Part shown: positions 1 through 4,294 of the stretch, in pieces
How positions within the stretch are numbered: the first letter of the stretch is position 1
How the letters are laid out: each line of letters opens with the position of its first letter
From: Methanomassiliicoccales archaeon
GTDB lineage: Archaea > Thermoplasmatota > Thermoplasmata > Sysuiplasmatales > Sysuiplasmataceae
Direction of reading: 5' to 3'
Length of the DNA: 5,979 nt
Assembly (NCBI GenBank): GCA_027365715.1
Contig: DAHXLZ010000263.1
Location: forward strand, 1 to 5,979
Program-made: the position numbers and the translations under genes
The notes under the pieces: model-generated
The model's database searches: none
Seen by the model: the letters and a program-made list of their open reading frames with translations, nothing else
Told to the model about the DNA's origin: nothing

Positions 1-21
1 CAGATATTTGGAGATCAGTGA

Positions 22-516
22 TCAGTGGCATTTGAGCGATTGTGCAATATCCGCCACAAGCCTCGGCATTTCCTGCATCTCTACGAGTGAACTCCAGAAG
101 AATGTTATGAATCTGTTGCTCTGCTCGCAGTACAGATGGACCGAAACAAGTTGCATCTGCTGTACTCTCTTGATAAACAATATGCTCATATTTCGCTGAA
201 CAGTCGAACTCCTGTAGCACGCGGTGTGACCGCTGATCTGAATGTTCCGGTCTTCATGGATAGAAACATCGTCGACATCCCTTCTCCTGCTTAAGAATCT
301 GTAATCCGATTTGATCTTCGCATCCAGATCAGAGTTCTTTTGTTTGTCGACACGCCTCTGTTCCCACTGTATCAACACGACATTATGGCCCCCTGCCGCT
401 TTTTCGCCGCTGATCAACGCTATTTTCCCACGGTCTCTGCCCGATTTTGGCTTTACTTCCACTCTCAGTTTATCTGGATAACTCAATGCCAATCCGTATA
501 TCGCAAGCTGGCTCAT
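22..516 (-). CDS. Uncharacterised small alpha/beta protein, 164 aa
   Basis: I do not recognise this family. It is soluble, with no signal peptide or membrane segment. The N-terminus reads like a strand-turn-strand unit (LAIYGLALSYPDKLRVEV, residues 4-21), followed by further probable strands at 31-36 (KIALIS) and 46-52 (VVLIQWE). A charged middle part (53-90) contains RRVDKQK and SRRRD. A strand pair follows at 122-142 (QLVSVHLYC, then RFITFFWSS), and the protein ends in a probable helix (residues 150-162) with LKCH at the C-terminus. This order loosely resembles PsbP/Mog1-like folds, which is inference from pattern only. The ATG at 516 is preceded by a purine-rich GGAAAGGG and by a TATA-like box at 555-563, which supports expression. 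An overlapping frame on the same strand is also open from about 254 to the window edge, so a frameshifted or different reading cannot be fully excluded. It is divergent from the lrp gene and nothing ties it to amino acid metabolism. Confidence 0.6.
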   Translation of the reverse strand: MSQLAIYGLALSYPDKLRVEVKPKSGRDRGKIALISGEKAAGGHNVVLIQWEQRRVDKQKNSDLDAKIKSDYRFLSRRRDVDDVSIHEDRNIQISGHTACYRSSTVQRNMSILFIKRVQQMQLVSVHLYCEQSNRFITFFWSSLVEMQEMPRLVADIAQSLKCH

Positions 517-554
517 CTTACCCTTTCCGGTTAACGTGAGTTCATCACATTACT

Positions 555-563
555 GTTATATGA
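555..563 (-). promoter_or_regulatory. TATA-type promoter box for the 22-516 gene
   Basis: On the minus strand this reads TCATATAAC. Its centre (about 559) puts the transcript start near 533, leaving a leader of roughly 17 bases that contains GGAAAGGG before the ATG at 516. The match to the archaeal TATA consensus is moderate. Confidence 0.4.
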
Positions 564-627
564 AAACTCGGAGCAGTGGATAAAAGAATGATGTGACAGT
601 AGACTCTGTGTTCCGCCGACTCAGTAT

Positions 628-658
628 CGAATGTAATCACTCCACCCGATTGCATTCG
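628..658 (+). repeat. Inverted repeat, 11-bp stem and 9-base loop
   Basis: The left arm CGAATGTAATC (628-638) pairs with the right arm GATTGCATTCG (648-658) at 10 of 11 positions. The remaining pair (634 with 652) is T with G, a U-G wobble in plus-strand RNA but an A-C mismatch in minus-strand RNA. The loop is ACTCCACCC. It lies upstream of both divergent TATA boxes, so it could be a binding site or part of an unannotated transcript. Confidence 0.6.
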
Positions 659-660
659 CT

Positions 661-674
661 GCAGATCCATCTGC
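661..674. repeat. Palindrome, 6-bp arms with 2-base spacer
   Basis: GCAGAT at 661-666 and ATCTGC at 669-674 are exact inverted copies separated by CC. The site begins two bases after the larger inverted repeat at 628-658. The short spacer favours a dimeric-protein site over an RNA hairpin. Confidence 0.45.
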
Positions 675-711
675 TTGGTCCAATACTCTATATGGTGACG
701 ATTTACAGAAG

Positions 712-727
712 TAACATAGTTATGTTA
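712..727. promoter_or_regulatory. Palindromic operator candidate upstream of lrp
   Basis: TAACATA at 712-718 and TATGTTA at 721-727 are exact inverted copies around a 2-base spacer GT. The site lies about 58 bp upstream of the lrp TATA box (centre to centre). Its size and AT-rich character fit the binding site of a dimeric winged-helix regulator. Lrp/AsnC genes are often autoregulated, so the neighbouring regulator is the first candidate ligand; this is inference. Confidence 0.45.
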
Positions 728-772
728 ATATAATGAATCAGGTAAAATCCGTCTGCAAGTCCGTCAAATAGA

Positions 773-782
773 AAAATATATC
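773..782 (+). promoter_or_regulatory. TATA-type promoter box for lrp
   Basis: The AAAATATAT stretch is a good match to an archaeal TATA element. The transcript would start near 803, giving a leader of about 70 bases before the preferred TTG start at 874, or about 17 bases before the alternative ATG at 820. Confidence 0.45.
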
Positions 783-797
783 TCCTATGAGGTAATC

Positions 798-817
798 TTA
801 AGAAAAAAATTCGTTAA
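798..817. promoter_or_regulatory. AT-rich dyad near the lrp transcript start
   Basis: TTAAGAA (798-804) is mirrored by TTCGTTAA (810-817) around a five-A core, with one extra base in the right arm. Archaeal Lrp-type regulators commonly bind AT-rich centres flanked by GAA and TTC, which this site has. It spans the predicted transcript start, where a bound dimer would block transcription. A role in autorepression is inferred. Confidence 0.35.
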
Positions 818-862
818 AGATGCAATACAATAGGAAGTATGGAGGTATTTCTATTTCAAACC

Positions 863-868
863 AAGGAG
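863..868 (+). promoter_or_regulatory. Shine-Dalgarno site deciding the lrp start
   Basis: AAGGAG ends five bases before TTG 874. The upstream in-frame ATG at 820 has no such site. Confidence 0.6.
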
Positions 869-873
869 AAACA

Positions 874-1347
874 TTGGATGTGTATGACCTGCGGATTCTG
901 AAGGTGCTGGAGGATAATGCCGAACTGCCGCTCAATGAAATCGGCAAGAAAGTCGGCATTCTGTCAGCTTCGGCGGTAAGCAAGAGAATATCCAGACTGA
1001 AGGAAGACGGCTACATAGAGCGAGTAACTGCCAAGCTCAACTATGAAAAGCTGGGTTTCAATTTCAGCACTATGACGCTAATGCGGGCAAAGTACAGAAA
1101 GAACTACGCGGATGTTCTCGGGAAGAAACTCGCGATGATGCCCGACATTGTCTCCGTTTACAATACGCTTGGAGATGCTGATTTCTTAGTCTGCACAATC
1201 AACCGGAACAAGGACGAATTTACAAAGTCTCTCGAAAGGATACTCGCGATCAGCGACATAGAACGATCGGATACCAAAACCGTCATCAAAACATTCAAGG
1301 AAATGGACTATTCCGGCGTTCGCCTGTTCGAAGATGACAAGACATAG
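874..1347 (+). CDS. Lrp/AsnC family transcriptional regulator
   Basis: This is a DNA-binding regulator of the feast/famine (Lrp/AsnC) family, which usually senses amino acids and acts as dimers or octamers. From TTG 874 the protein has 157 residues, the normal family length. Residues 2-50 form the winged helix-turn-helix, starting with the typical DVYDLRILKVLEDNAELPL; the recognition helix is about SASAVSKRISRLKEDG (31-46). The RAM ligand-binding domain spans about 65-145 and contains the hallmark GDAD (100-103) in NTLGDADFLV, which normally lies in the ligand and oligomerisation region. TTG is chosen because a Shine-Dalgarno site sits five bases upstream and the family normally begins just before the first HTH helix. 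Starting at ATG 820 would add 18 residues (MQYNRKYGGISISNQGET) that do not look like the family. Inverted repeats upstream suggest autoregulation. The ligand cannot be read from the sequence; the amino acid genes nearby are likely targets. Confidence 0.92.
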   Translation: MDVYDLRILKVLEDNAELPLNEIGKKVGILSASAVSKRISRLKEDGYIERVTAKLNYEKLGFNFSTMTLMRAKYRKNYADVLGKKLAMMPDIVSVYNTLGDADFLVCTINRNKDEFTKSLERILAISDIERSDTKTVIKTFKEMDYSGVRLFEDDKT

Positions 1348-1389
1348 ACCAGCCGTCACTGCAGCTCGCTCCTCGGACCGCTATCGCAC

Positions 1390-1467
1390 GACTCGCAGGA
1401 AATCAAGCACGGCTTCTGTGCTCCAGTATACCGTGGTGTGTAATACACAGTCGATATGCCGCGAGTC
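1390..1467 (+). other. Possible three-stem structure in the lrp to M20 spacer
   Basis: An outer pairing GACTCGC (1390-1396) with GCGAGTC (1461-1467) encloses two small hairpins: AGCAC/GTGCT (1406-1410 and 1418-1422, 7-base loop) and TGTGT/ACACA (1437-1441 and 1445-1449, 3-base loop). Together they could fold as a three-way junction in readthrough RNA from lrp. A 7-bp outer pairing at this distance is near chance level. The TGTGT-AAT-ACACA palindrome could instead be a regulator site upstream of the M20 promoter. Confidence 0.25.
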
Positions 1468-1507
1468 ATCATTAACACAGGAAGAAATTGAAGCGACATT
1501 CCGTATC

Positions 1508-1514
1508 GTATATT
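1508..1514 (+). promoter_or_regulatory. TATA-type promoter box for the M20 gene
   Basis: GTATATT is followed about 25 bases later by the predicted transcript start near 1537. This leaves a leader of about 33 bases carrying the Shine-Dalgarno site at 1555-1561. It suggests that the M20 gene has its own promoter separate from lrp. Confidence 0.4.
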
Positions 1515-1554
1515 CTTTATGCCGGCATGACAATCATGTTCTGTGAATCTCAAC

Positions 1555-1561
1555 AGGAGGG
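1555..1561 (+). promoter_or_regulatory. Strong Shine-Dalgarno site deciding the M20 start
   Basis: AGGAGGG ends eight bases before ATG 1570. It lies downstream of the in-frame GTG at 1543, so the GTG start would place the site inside the coding region. Confidence 0.75.
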
Positions 1562-1569
1562 CGTATGCT

Positions 1570-2757
1570 ATGGTATCGGACGTGTCGGTTCCGGAAAGGT
1601 TCGGCTCTTATGCGATTTCGCTTCTCAAAGAACTGGTAAGGATACCGAGTGTGAATCCCTACGACGACGCTTCGTCCGGCGGTGAAAAGGAGATCGCGGA
1701 ATTCATCGCATCGACACTTGACGACATGGGTCTGAAGGTTTCGCTGCAACACGTGAATCGCAATAGAAGAAATGTGATAGGCACACTGAAGGGCGGAAGT
1801 AAAGGAAGCATTATGCTCAATGCTCATCTCGACACTGTGGGTGTGACGGGAATGACAATAGATCCGTTTCTTCCCACGGTTAAGAACGGCAGGCTCTATG
1901 GAAGAGGGTCGTGTGACACCAAGTCATCGGCGGCATCAATGATTGCAGCCATCAAGTGGTTGGTAGAGGAAAACACAGAGCTGAAAAGAGATGTGATTTT
2001 TGCGGGAGTAGCCGATGAAGAATTCCGGAGCGCGGGAACAAGAGAGCTGATTAAGAAACACATAACGGACGCGGCCATTGTAGGTGAGCCGACGGGTGGA
2101 AACGTTGCAACTGCGCATAAGGGCTACGCATGGATCGAAATAAACACCAGTGGAAGGGCTGCTCACGGCTCTGTACCAGAAGCAGGTCTGGATGCTATCG
2201 AGAAGACAGGACGTATAGTGACGGGCCTCGCTCAATTGAACAGAACATTCAGAGTGAAACATCCGTTGCTCGGAAAATCTACACTGCATATGTCGCGAAT
2301 AAGCGGAGGGAATGAATGGGCTATAATCCCAGATAGTTGCACACTCCAGATTGAGAGGCGCCTCCTGCCTGGCGAGAGCGGTTCATCAGCAATCGCAGAA
2401 GTCAGGGACGTCATTTCGGAGCTTACCAGGGAGGATAAAGACATCAGGGCGGACGCAAAGCTTGTTTTTGAACAAAAACCAGCAGAGCTGGCAGTGGATA
2501 ATCCATTTGTCAGACGCATGTTTGAAGCTTACAGGAATTGTTTCGGTAAGGAGGCTGAATTCACTGGGCTTCCTTATTGGACCGACGCCTCGCTTCTCAT
2601 AAATGACGCAGGGATTCCAACCTGCATATTCGGGCCAGGTGACATCAGGCTTGCTCATGGCGCAAGTGAGCACGTATCACTCTCTGAAGTGACCAAATCG
2701 GTCGCGTTCTATCGGGAGGCAGTCCTGTGCTTTTGCGGCAATGTCCAGTGTCGGTGA
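1570..2757 (+). CDS. M20 family metallohydrolase, ArgE/DapE type
   Basis: This is a zinc-dependent cytoplasmic amidohydrolase of peptidase family M20A, the group of acetylornithine deacetylase, succinyl-diaminopimelate desuccinylase and small carboxypeptidases. The protein has 395 residues, the usual length. Active-site motifs are complete: NAHLDTV (H86 metal ligand, D88), GRGSCDTKS (D116 bridging ligand), ADEEF (E150 likely general base, E151 metal ligand), VGEPT (E173 ligand), and H363 in LAHGASEHV, the last ligand. The lid or dimerisation domain runs about 184-300 and has H199 in GRAAHGS, normally contributed to the partner active site. The usual DMKGG after the bridging aspartate is DTKSS here. 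The exact substrate is open: ArgE, DapE or a general N-acyl-amino-acid or dipeptide hydrolase are all possible, and no arginine or lysine pathway gene adjoins it. The C-terminus is odd in carrying three cysteines (387, 389, 394). It ends three bases before the stop of the convergent PLP-enzyme gene. Confidence 0.93.
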   Translation: MVSDVSVPERFGSYAISLLKELVRIPSVNPYDDASSGGEKEIAEFIASTLDDMGLKVSLQHVNRNRRNVIGTLKGGSKGSIMLNAHLDTVGVTGMTIDPFLPTVKNGRLYGRGSCDTKSSAASMIAAIKWLVEENTELKRDVIFAGVADEEFRSAGTRELIKKHITDAAIVGEPTGGNVATAHKGYAWIEINTSGRAAHGSVPEAGLDAIEKTGRIVTGLAQLNRTFRVKHPLLGKSTLHMSRISGGNEWAIIPDSCTLQIERRLLPGESGSSAIAEVRDVISELTREDKDIRADAKLVFEQKPAELAVDNPFVRRMFEAYRNCFGKEAEFTGLPYWTDASLLINDAGIPTCIFGPGDIRLAHGASEHVSLSEVTKSVAFYREAVLCFCGNVQCR

Positions 2758-2761
2758 CATT
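2740..2761. repeat. Hairpin at the convergent gene junction
   Basis: AATGTC (2740-2745) pairs with GACATT (2756-2761) around a 10-base loop, and a competing 4-bp stem TGTC/GACA (2749-2752 and 2756-2759) shares the right arm. The structure overlaps both stop codons. It is weak and lacks a following T-run on either strand, so a terminator role is only possible. Confidence 0.25.
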
Positions 2762-3780
2762 CAGATTACCTCAAGATGATCCTTATGCCGATTTACAAGT
2801 TCTGCGCTGCGCTCATCGAGTTCTTTCCCTCTGTCGGTACCCGAAAACTCCTTTCTGACGCCGAATACTTCCGTTGAAAAGTATCTGTTTCCAGAATCAT
2901 TTGCAATGGTCACTATTCTACCGAAATCCGGATGGCGCCTTGAAAGTTTGATCGCGGCAACCACGTTGCATCCGGTGGAGATTCCGCAGAAGATGCCTTC
3001 CTCCCTGTGCAGTTTCCTCGTCATGGCAATTGCCTCTTCCGAAGAGACAGTGATCACGCCATCGAGGAGTGAGAGATCCAGATTAGCGGGGACGAATCCG
3101 TCGCCTATTCCCTCGATCTTGTGATTGCCTCGTCTCATTCCACTCAGCACTGGCGCCTCGGCCGGCTCTGCAGCATAAATCGATATCCTGTCGGTTTTGC
3201 TTCGTATGAATGCCCCAACTCCTGTGATAGTCCCTCCCGAGCCCGCGGCGGCCACAAGCGCATCAAACATGCCCTCTGTCTGTGCCCATATCTCTGGGCC
3301 AGTTGTCTTGAAATGCGCAGAAGGATTGGAAGGATTCTCGAATTGATTCGGAAACCAGTACTTTCCCTCGTTCTCAGTCATCACCTGATGCACCTTCTGT
3401 ATGGAAAAGTCTACATCTGTCTCACTTCCGGGTGTGAGAATCACCCTGCCGCCCAGAGCGACAATGATATCGTTTCTCTCCTTACTCATACCTTCAGGCA
3501 TTACGACAGTAACCTCAAATCCGAGTGCCACGCCCAGCAAGGTGCATGCTATACCCGCATTCCCGGTGGAAGCTTCGATCACTTCCATGTCCCTGGTTAA
3601 CTTCCCTTCTCGAATTGCGCTCTCAAACATTTCCTTGTAAATTCTGTCTTTCAGACTTCCACTTGGATTCATGAATTCGAGTTTGATCAAAATATCGGCA
3701 TTCAGTTTTTCGGAGGTGCGTATATTCTCGAGGCATATCAACGGAGTGTTGCCAATCGCATCCAGGATGCCCTTCTTCAT
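2761..3780 (-). CDS. PLP-dependent cysteine synthase-like enzyme
   Basis: This is a fold-type II PLP enzyme of the cysteine synthase / cystathionine beta-synthase group, expected to replace the beta substituent of O-acetylserine, O-phosphoserine or a related substrate with sulfide or another nucleophile in the cytoplasm. At 339 residues it is slightly longer than typical CysK. Visible motifs are IGNTPL (9-14), PSGSLKDR with Schiff-base lysine K44, the substrate loop ASTGNAGIA (70-78, N74 by the PLP ring), the phosphate-binding loop GSGGT (180-184), IEGIGDGFVPANLD (222-235), which is close to CysK, GISTG (266-270), and S296 in NDSGNRY, placed to contact the pyridine nitrogen. The asparagine loop is STGNA where CysK has TSGNT, and C265 and C271 flank the GISTG loop, so the true substrate may differ. 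There is no CBS or regulatory domain; a charged tail (310-339) follows the core. A TATA box about 26 bases before the ATG, with no Shine-Dalgarno site, suggests a leaderless mRNA. Confidence 0.88.
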   Translation of the reverse strand: MKKGILDAIGNTPLICLENIRTSEKLNADILIKLEFMNPSGSLKDRIYKEMFESAIREGKLTRDMEVIEASTGNAGIACTLLGVALGFEVTVVMPEGMSKERNDIIVALGGRVILTPGSETDVDFSIQKVHQVMTENEGKYWFPNQFENPSNPSAHFKTTGPEIWAQTEGMFDALVAAAGSGGTITGVGAFIRSKTDRISIYAAEPAEAPVLSGMRRGNHKIEGIGDGFVPANLDLSLLDGVITVSSEEAIAMTRKLHREEGIFCGISTGCNVVAAIKLSRRHPDFGRIVTIANDSGNRYFSTEVFGVRKEFSGTDRGKELDERSAELVNRHKDHLEVI

Positions 3781-3788
3781 TATCTGTC

Positions 3789-3802
3789 ACGAAAGGGTTC
3801 GT
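3789..3802. promoter_or_regulatory. Dyad between TATA box and start of the PLP-enzyme gene
   Basis: ACGAA (3789-3793) and TTCGT (3798-3802) are exact inverted copies around a 4-base spacer. On the minus strand the dyad lies between the TATA box and the start codon, a typical repressor position. The arms are short, so chance is possible. Confidence 0.3.
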
Positions 3803-3811
3803 ATTATTTAT
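3802..3811 (-). promoter_or_regulatory. TATA box of a probable leaderless promoter
   Basis: On the minus strand this reads ATAAATAATA. Its centre is about 26 bases upstream of the ATG at 3780, the standard archaeal distance from TATA box to transcript start. Transcription should therefore begin at or next to the start codon, which fits the missing Shine-Dalgarno site. Confidence 0.55.
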
Positions 3812-4003
3812 GCTGTGCAGCGGCACGGTTGAAAACGAGTATTCTGTGTGGTGCGAGGTTAGACTGCGTTGGACATACGCAATGCACAAGTTGTCCTGCC
3901 ACCAGATTGTTGGCTATGATAACCGGCGGTCACACCGCATCTGTCATTGGGGCCGGCGATCATGTTCAATCCGATGGTCCTTAAGGCGATGAGCGAGTAA
4001 GGG

Positions 4004-4022
4004 CAAAATTATTTTTGAAAAT
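4004..4022. promoter_or_regulatory. AT-rich dyad, possible Lrp-type operator
   Basis: CAAAA (4004-4008) and TTTTG (4013-4017) are inverted copies around TTAT. An overlapping pair ATTTT/AAAAT (4011-4015 and 4018-4022) is centred eight bases further on. AT-rich dyads of about this size are typical targets of archaeal Lrp-family proteins. The site lies about 200 bases upstream of both flanking promoters, so direct promoter control is uncertain. Confidence 0.3.
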
Positions 4023-4092
4023 CCACAAGTGCGGCAATACGATGAAGTGTTCACATCACTCTGAATGGGGCAACGAACCATAACGGCTCCAA

Positions 4093-4108
4093 TTGTGATA
4101 TTCCACAA
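4093..4108. repeat. Short inverted repeat upstream of the permease promoter
   Basis: TTGTG (4093-4097) and CACAA (4104-4108) are inverted copies around ATATTC. The 16-base span is the size of a dimeric regulator site. It lies about 110 bases upstream of the permease TATA box. Confidence 0.25.
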
Positions 4109-4215
4109 CTTGCTTGAAATACATTTTCGACTATATGTTGTTTGAATGTAAAAATATGAATGAAACGAGTGAATATACGAAATTTAAGTGCCCGGTTGGC
4201 TGCTATAGAGAAATT

Positions 4216-4224
4216 ATTTATAAG
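4216..4224 (+). promoter_or_regulatory. TATA box for the permease gene
   Basis: ATTTATAAG is a near-consensus archaeal TATA box, preceded by the purine-rich AGAGAAA expected of a TFB recognition element. It predicts a transcript start near 4246 and a leader of about 49 bases. The box lies inside the open frame upstream of TTG 4295, which argues against a start at ATG 4160. Confidence 0.6.
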
Positions 4225-4249
4225 CCATACACTCATACGGTTCGTAAGT

Positions 4250-4275
4250 CCGTTCTCCGCTCCTGTCGAGAACGG
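4250..4275 (+). promoter_or_regulatory. Hairpin in the permease 5' leader
   Basis: CCGTTCTC (4250-4257) and GAGAACGG (4268-4275) are perfect inverted copies around a 10-base loop; a further T-G wobble could add a ninth pair. The stem lies at the predicted 5' end of the transcript and ends six bases before the ribosome site. It could stabilise the mRNA, modulate translation, or be an operator just downstream of the transcript start. Confidence 0.5.
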
Positions 4276-4281
4276 GTATTC

Positions 4282-4287
4282 GGGGGA
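4282..4287 (+). promoter_or_regulatory. G-rich Shine-Dalgarno site deciding the permease start
   Basis: GGGGGA ends seven bases before TTG 4295. It can pair with the anti-Shine-Dalgarno CCUCC using one G-U pair. Confidence 0.5.
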
Positions 4288-4294
4288 ATCTAAA

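Larger units (their letters stand above)
517..873. other. Divergent intergenic region rich in inverted repeats
   Basis: These 357 bases between the start codons of the minus-strand 164-aa gene and lrp hold no convincing gene. They contain a TATA-like box for each flanking gene, an 11-bp-stem inverted repeat at 628-658, palindromes at 661-674 and 712-727, an AT-rich dyad at 798-817, and the lrp Shine-Dalgarno site. The in-frame stretch 820-873 could be an N-terminal extension of lrp, but is more likely untranslated leader. Confidence 0.6.
3781..4294. other. Divergent control region, PLP enzyme and permease
   Basis: No gene is supported in these 514 bases. The open stretches are short, overlap in several frames and lack ribosome sites. 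Visible elements are a TATA box for each flanking gene (3802-3811 minus, 4216-4224 plus), dyads at 3789-3802, 4004-4022 and 4093-4108, an 8-bp hairpin at 4250-4275 and a G-rich Shine-Dalgarno site at 4282-4287. The permease frame is open back to an ATG at 4160, but those 45 codons cover the promoter and look untranslated. Confidence 0.55.

Noticed and set aside
221..233. The self-complementary 13-mer GCGGTGTGACCGC also occurs, reverse-complemented, at 3926-3938.
   Set aside because: One copy is inside a coding region and explained by its codons. One shared 13-mer in about 6 kb is close to chance, and the flanks do not match.
1..254. An alternative minus-strand open frame beginning after a stop near 254 (includes FDCSAKYEHIVYQES) that overlaps the end of the 164-aa gene.
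   Set aside because: It lacks a start codon with supporting signals. The primary frame is open from ATG 516 to a stop at 22 and ends in a coherent strand pair and helix, so one intact gene is simpler.
1543..1569. GTG at 1543 as the start of the M20 gene.
   Set aside because: The strong AGGAGGG would then lie inside the gene, whereas it is ideally spaced for ATG 1570.
3121..3600. A 159-residue plus-strand frame opposite the PLP-enzyme gene.
   Set aside because: It is the antisense shadow of a gene whose catalytic motifs are complete.
3820..3985. An open plus-strand stretch with several cysteines, ending in MITGGHTASVIGAGDHVQSDGP.
   Set aside because: It has no start with a ribosome site, overlaps the PLP-enzyme promoter region, and other frames are open over the same bases, so it looks like chance.
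3979..3986. The 8-bp palindrome CCTTAAGG.
   Set aside because: An isolated 8-bp palindrome with no related copy or positional meaning is expected by chance in a window of this size.
4160..4294. N-terminal extension of the permease from ATG 4160.
   Set aside because: It contains a near-consensus TATA box, a leader hairpin and a Shine-Dalgarno site, and its residues do not resemble a permease N-terminus.
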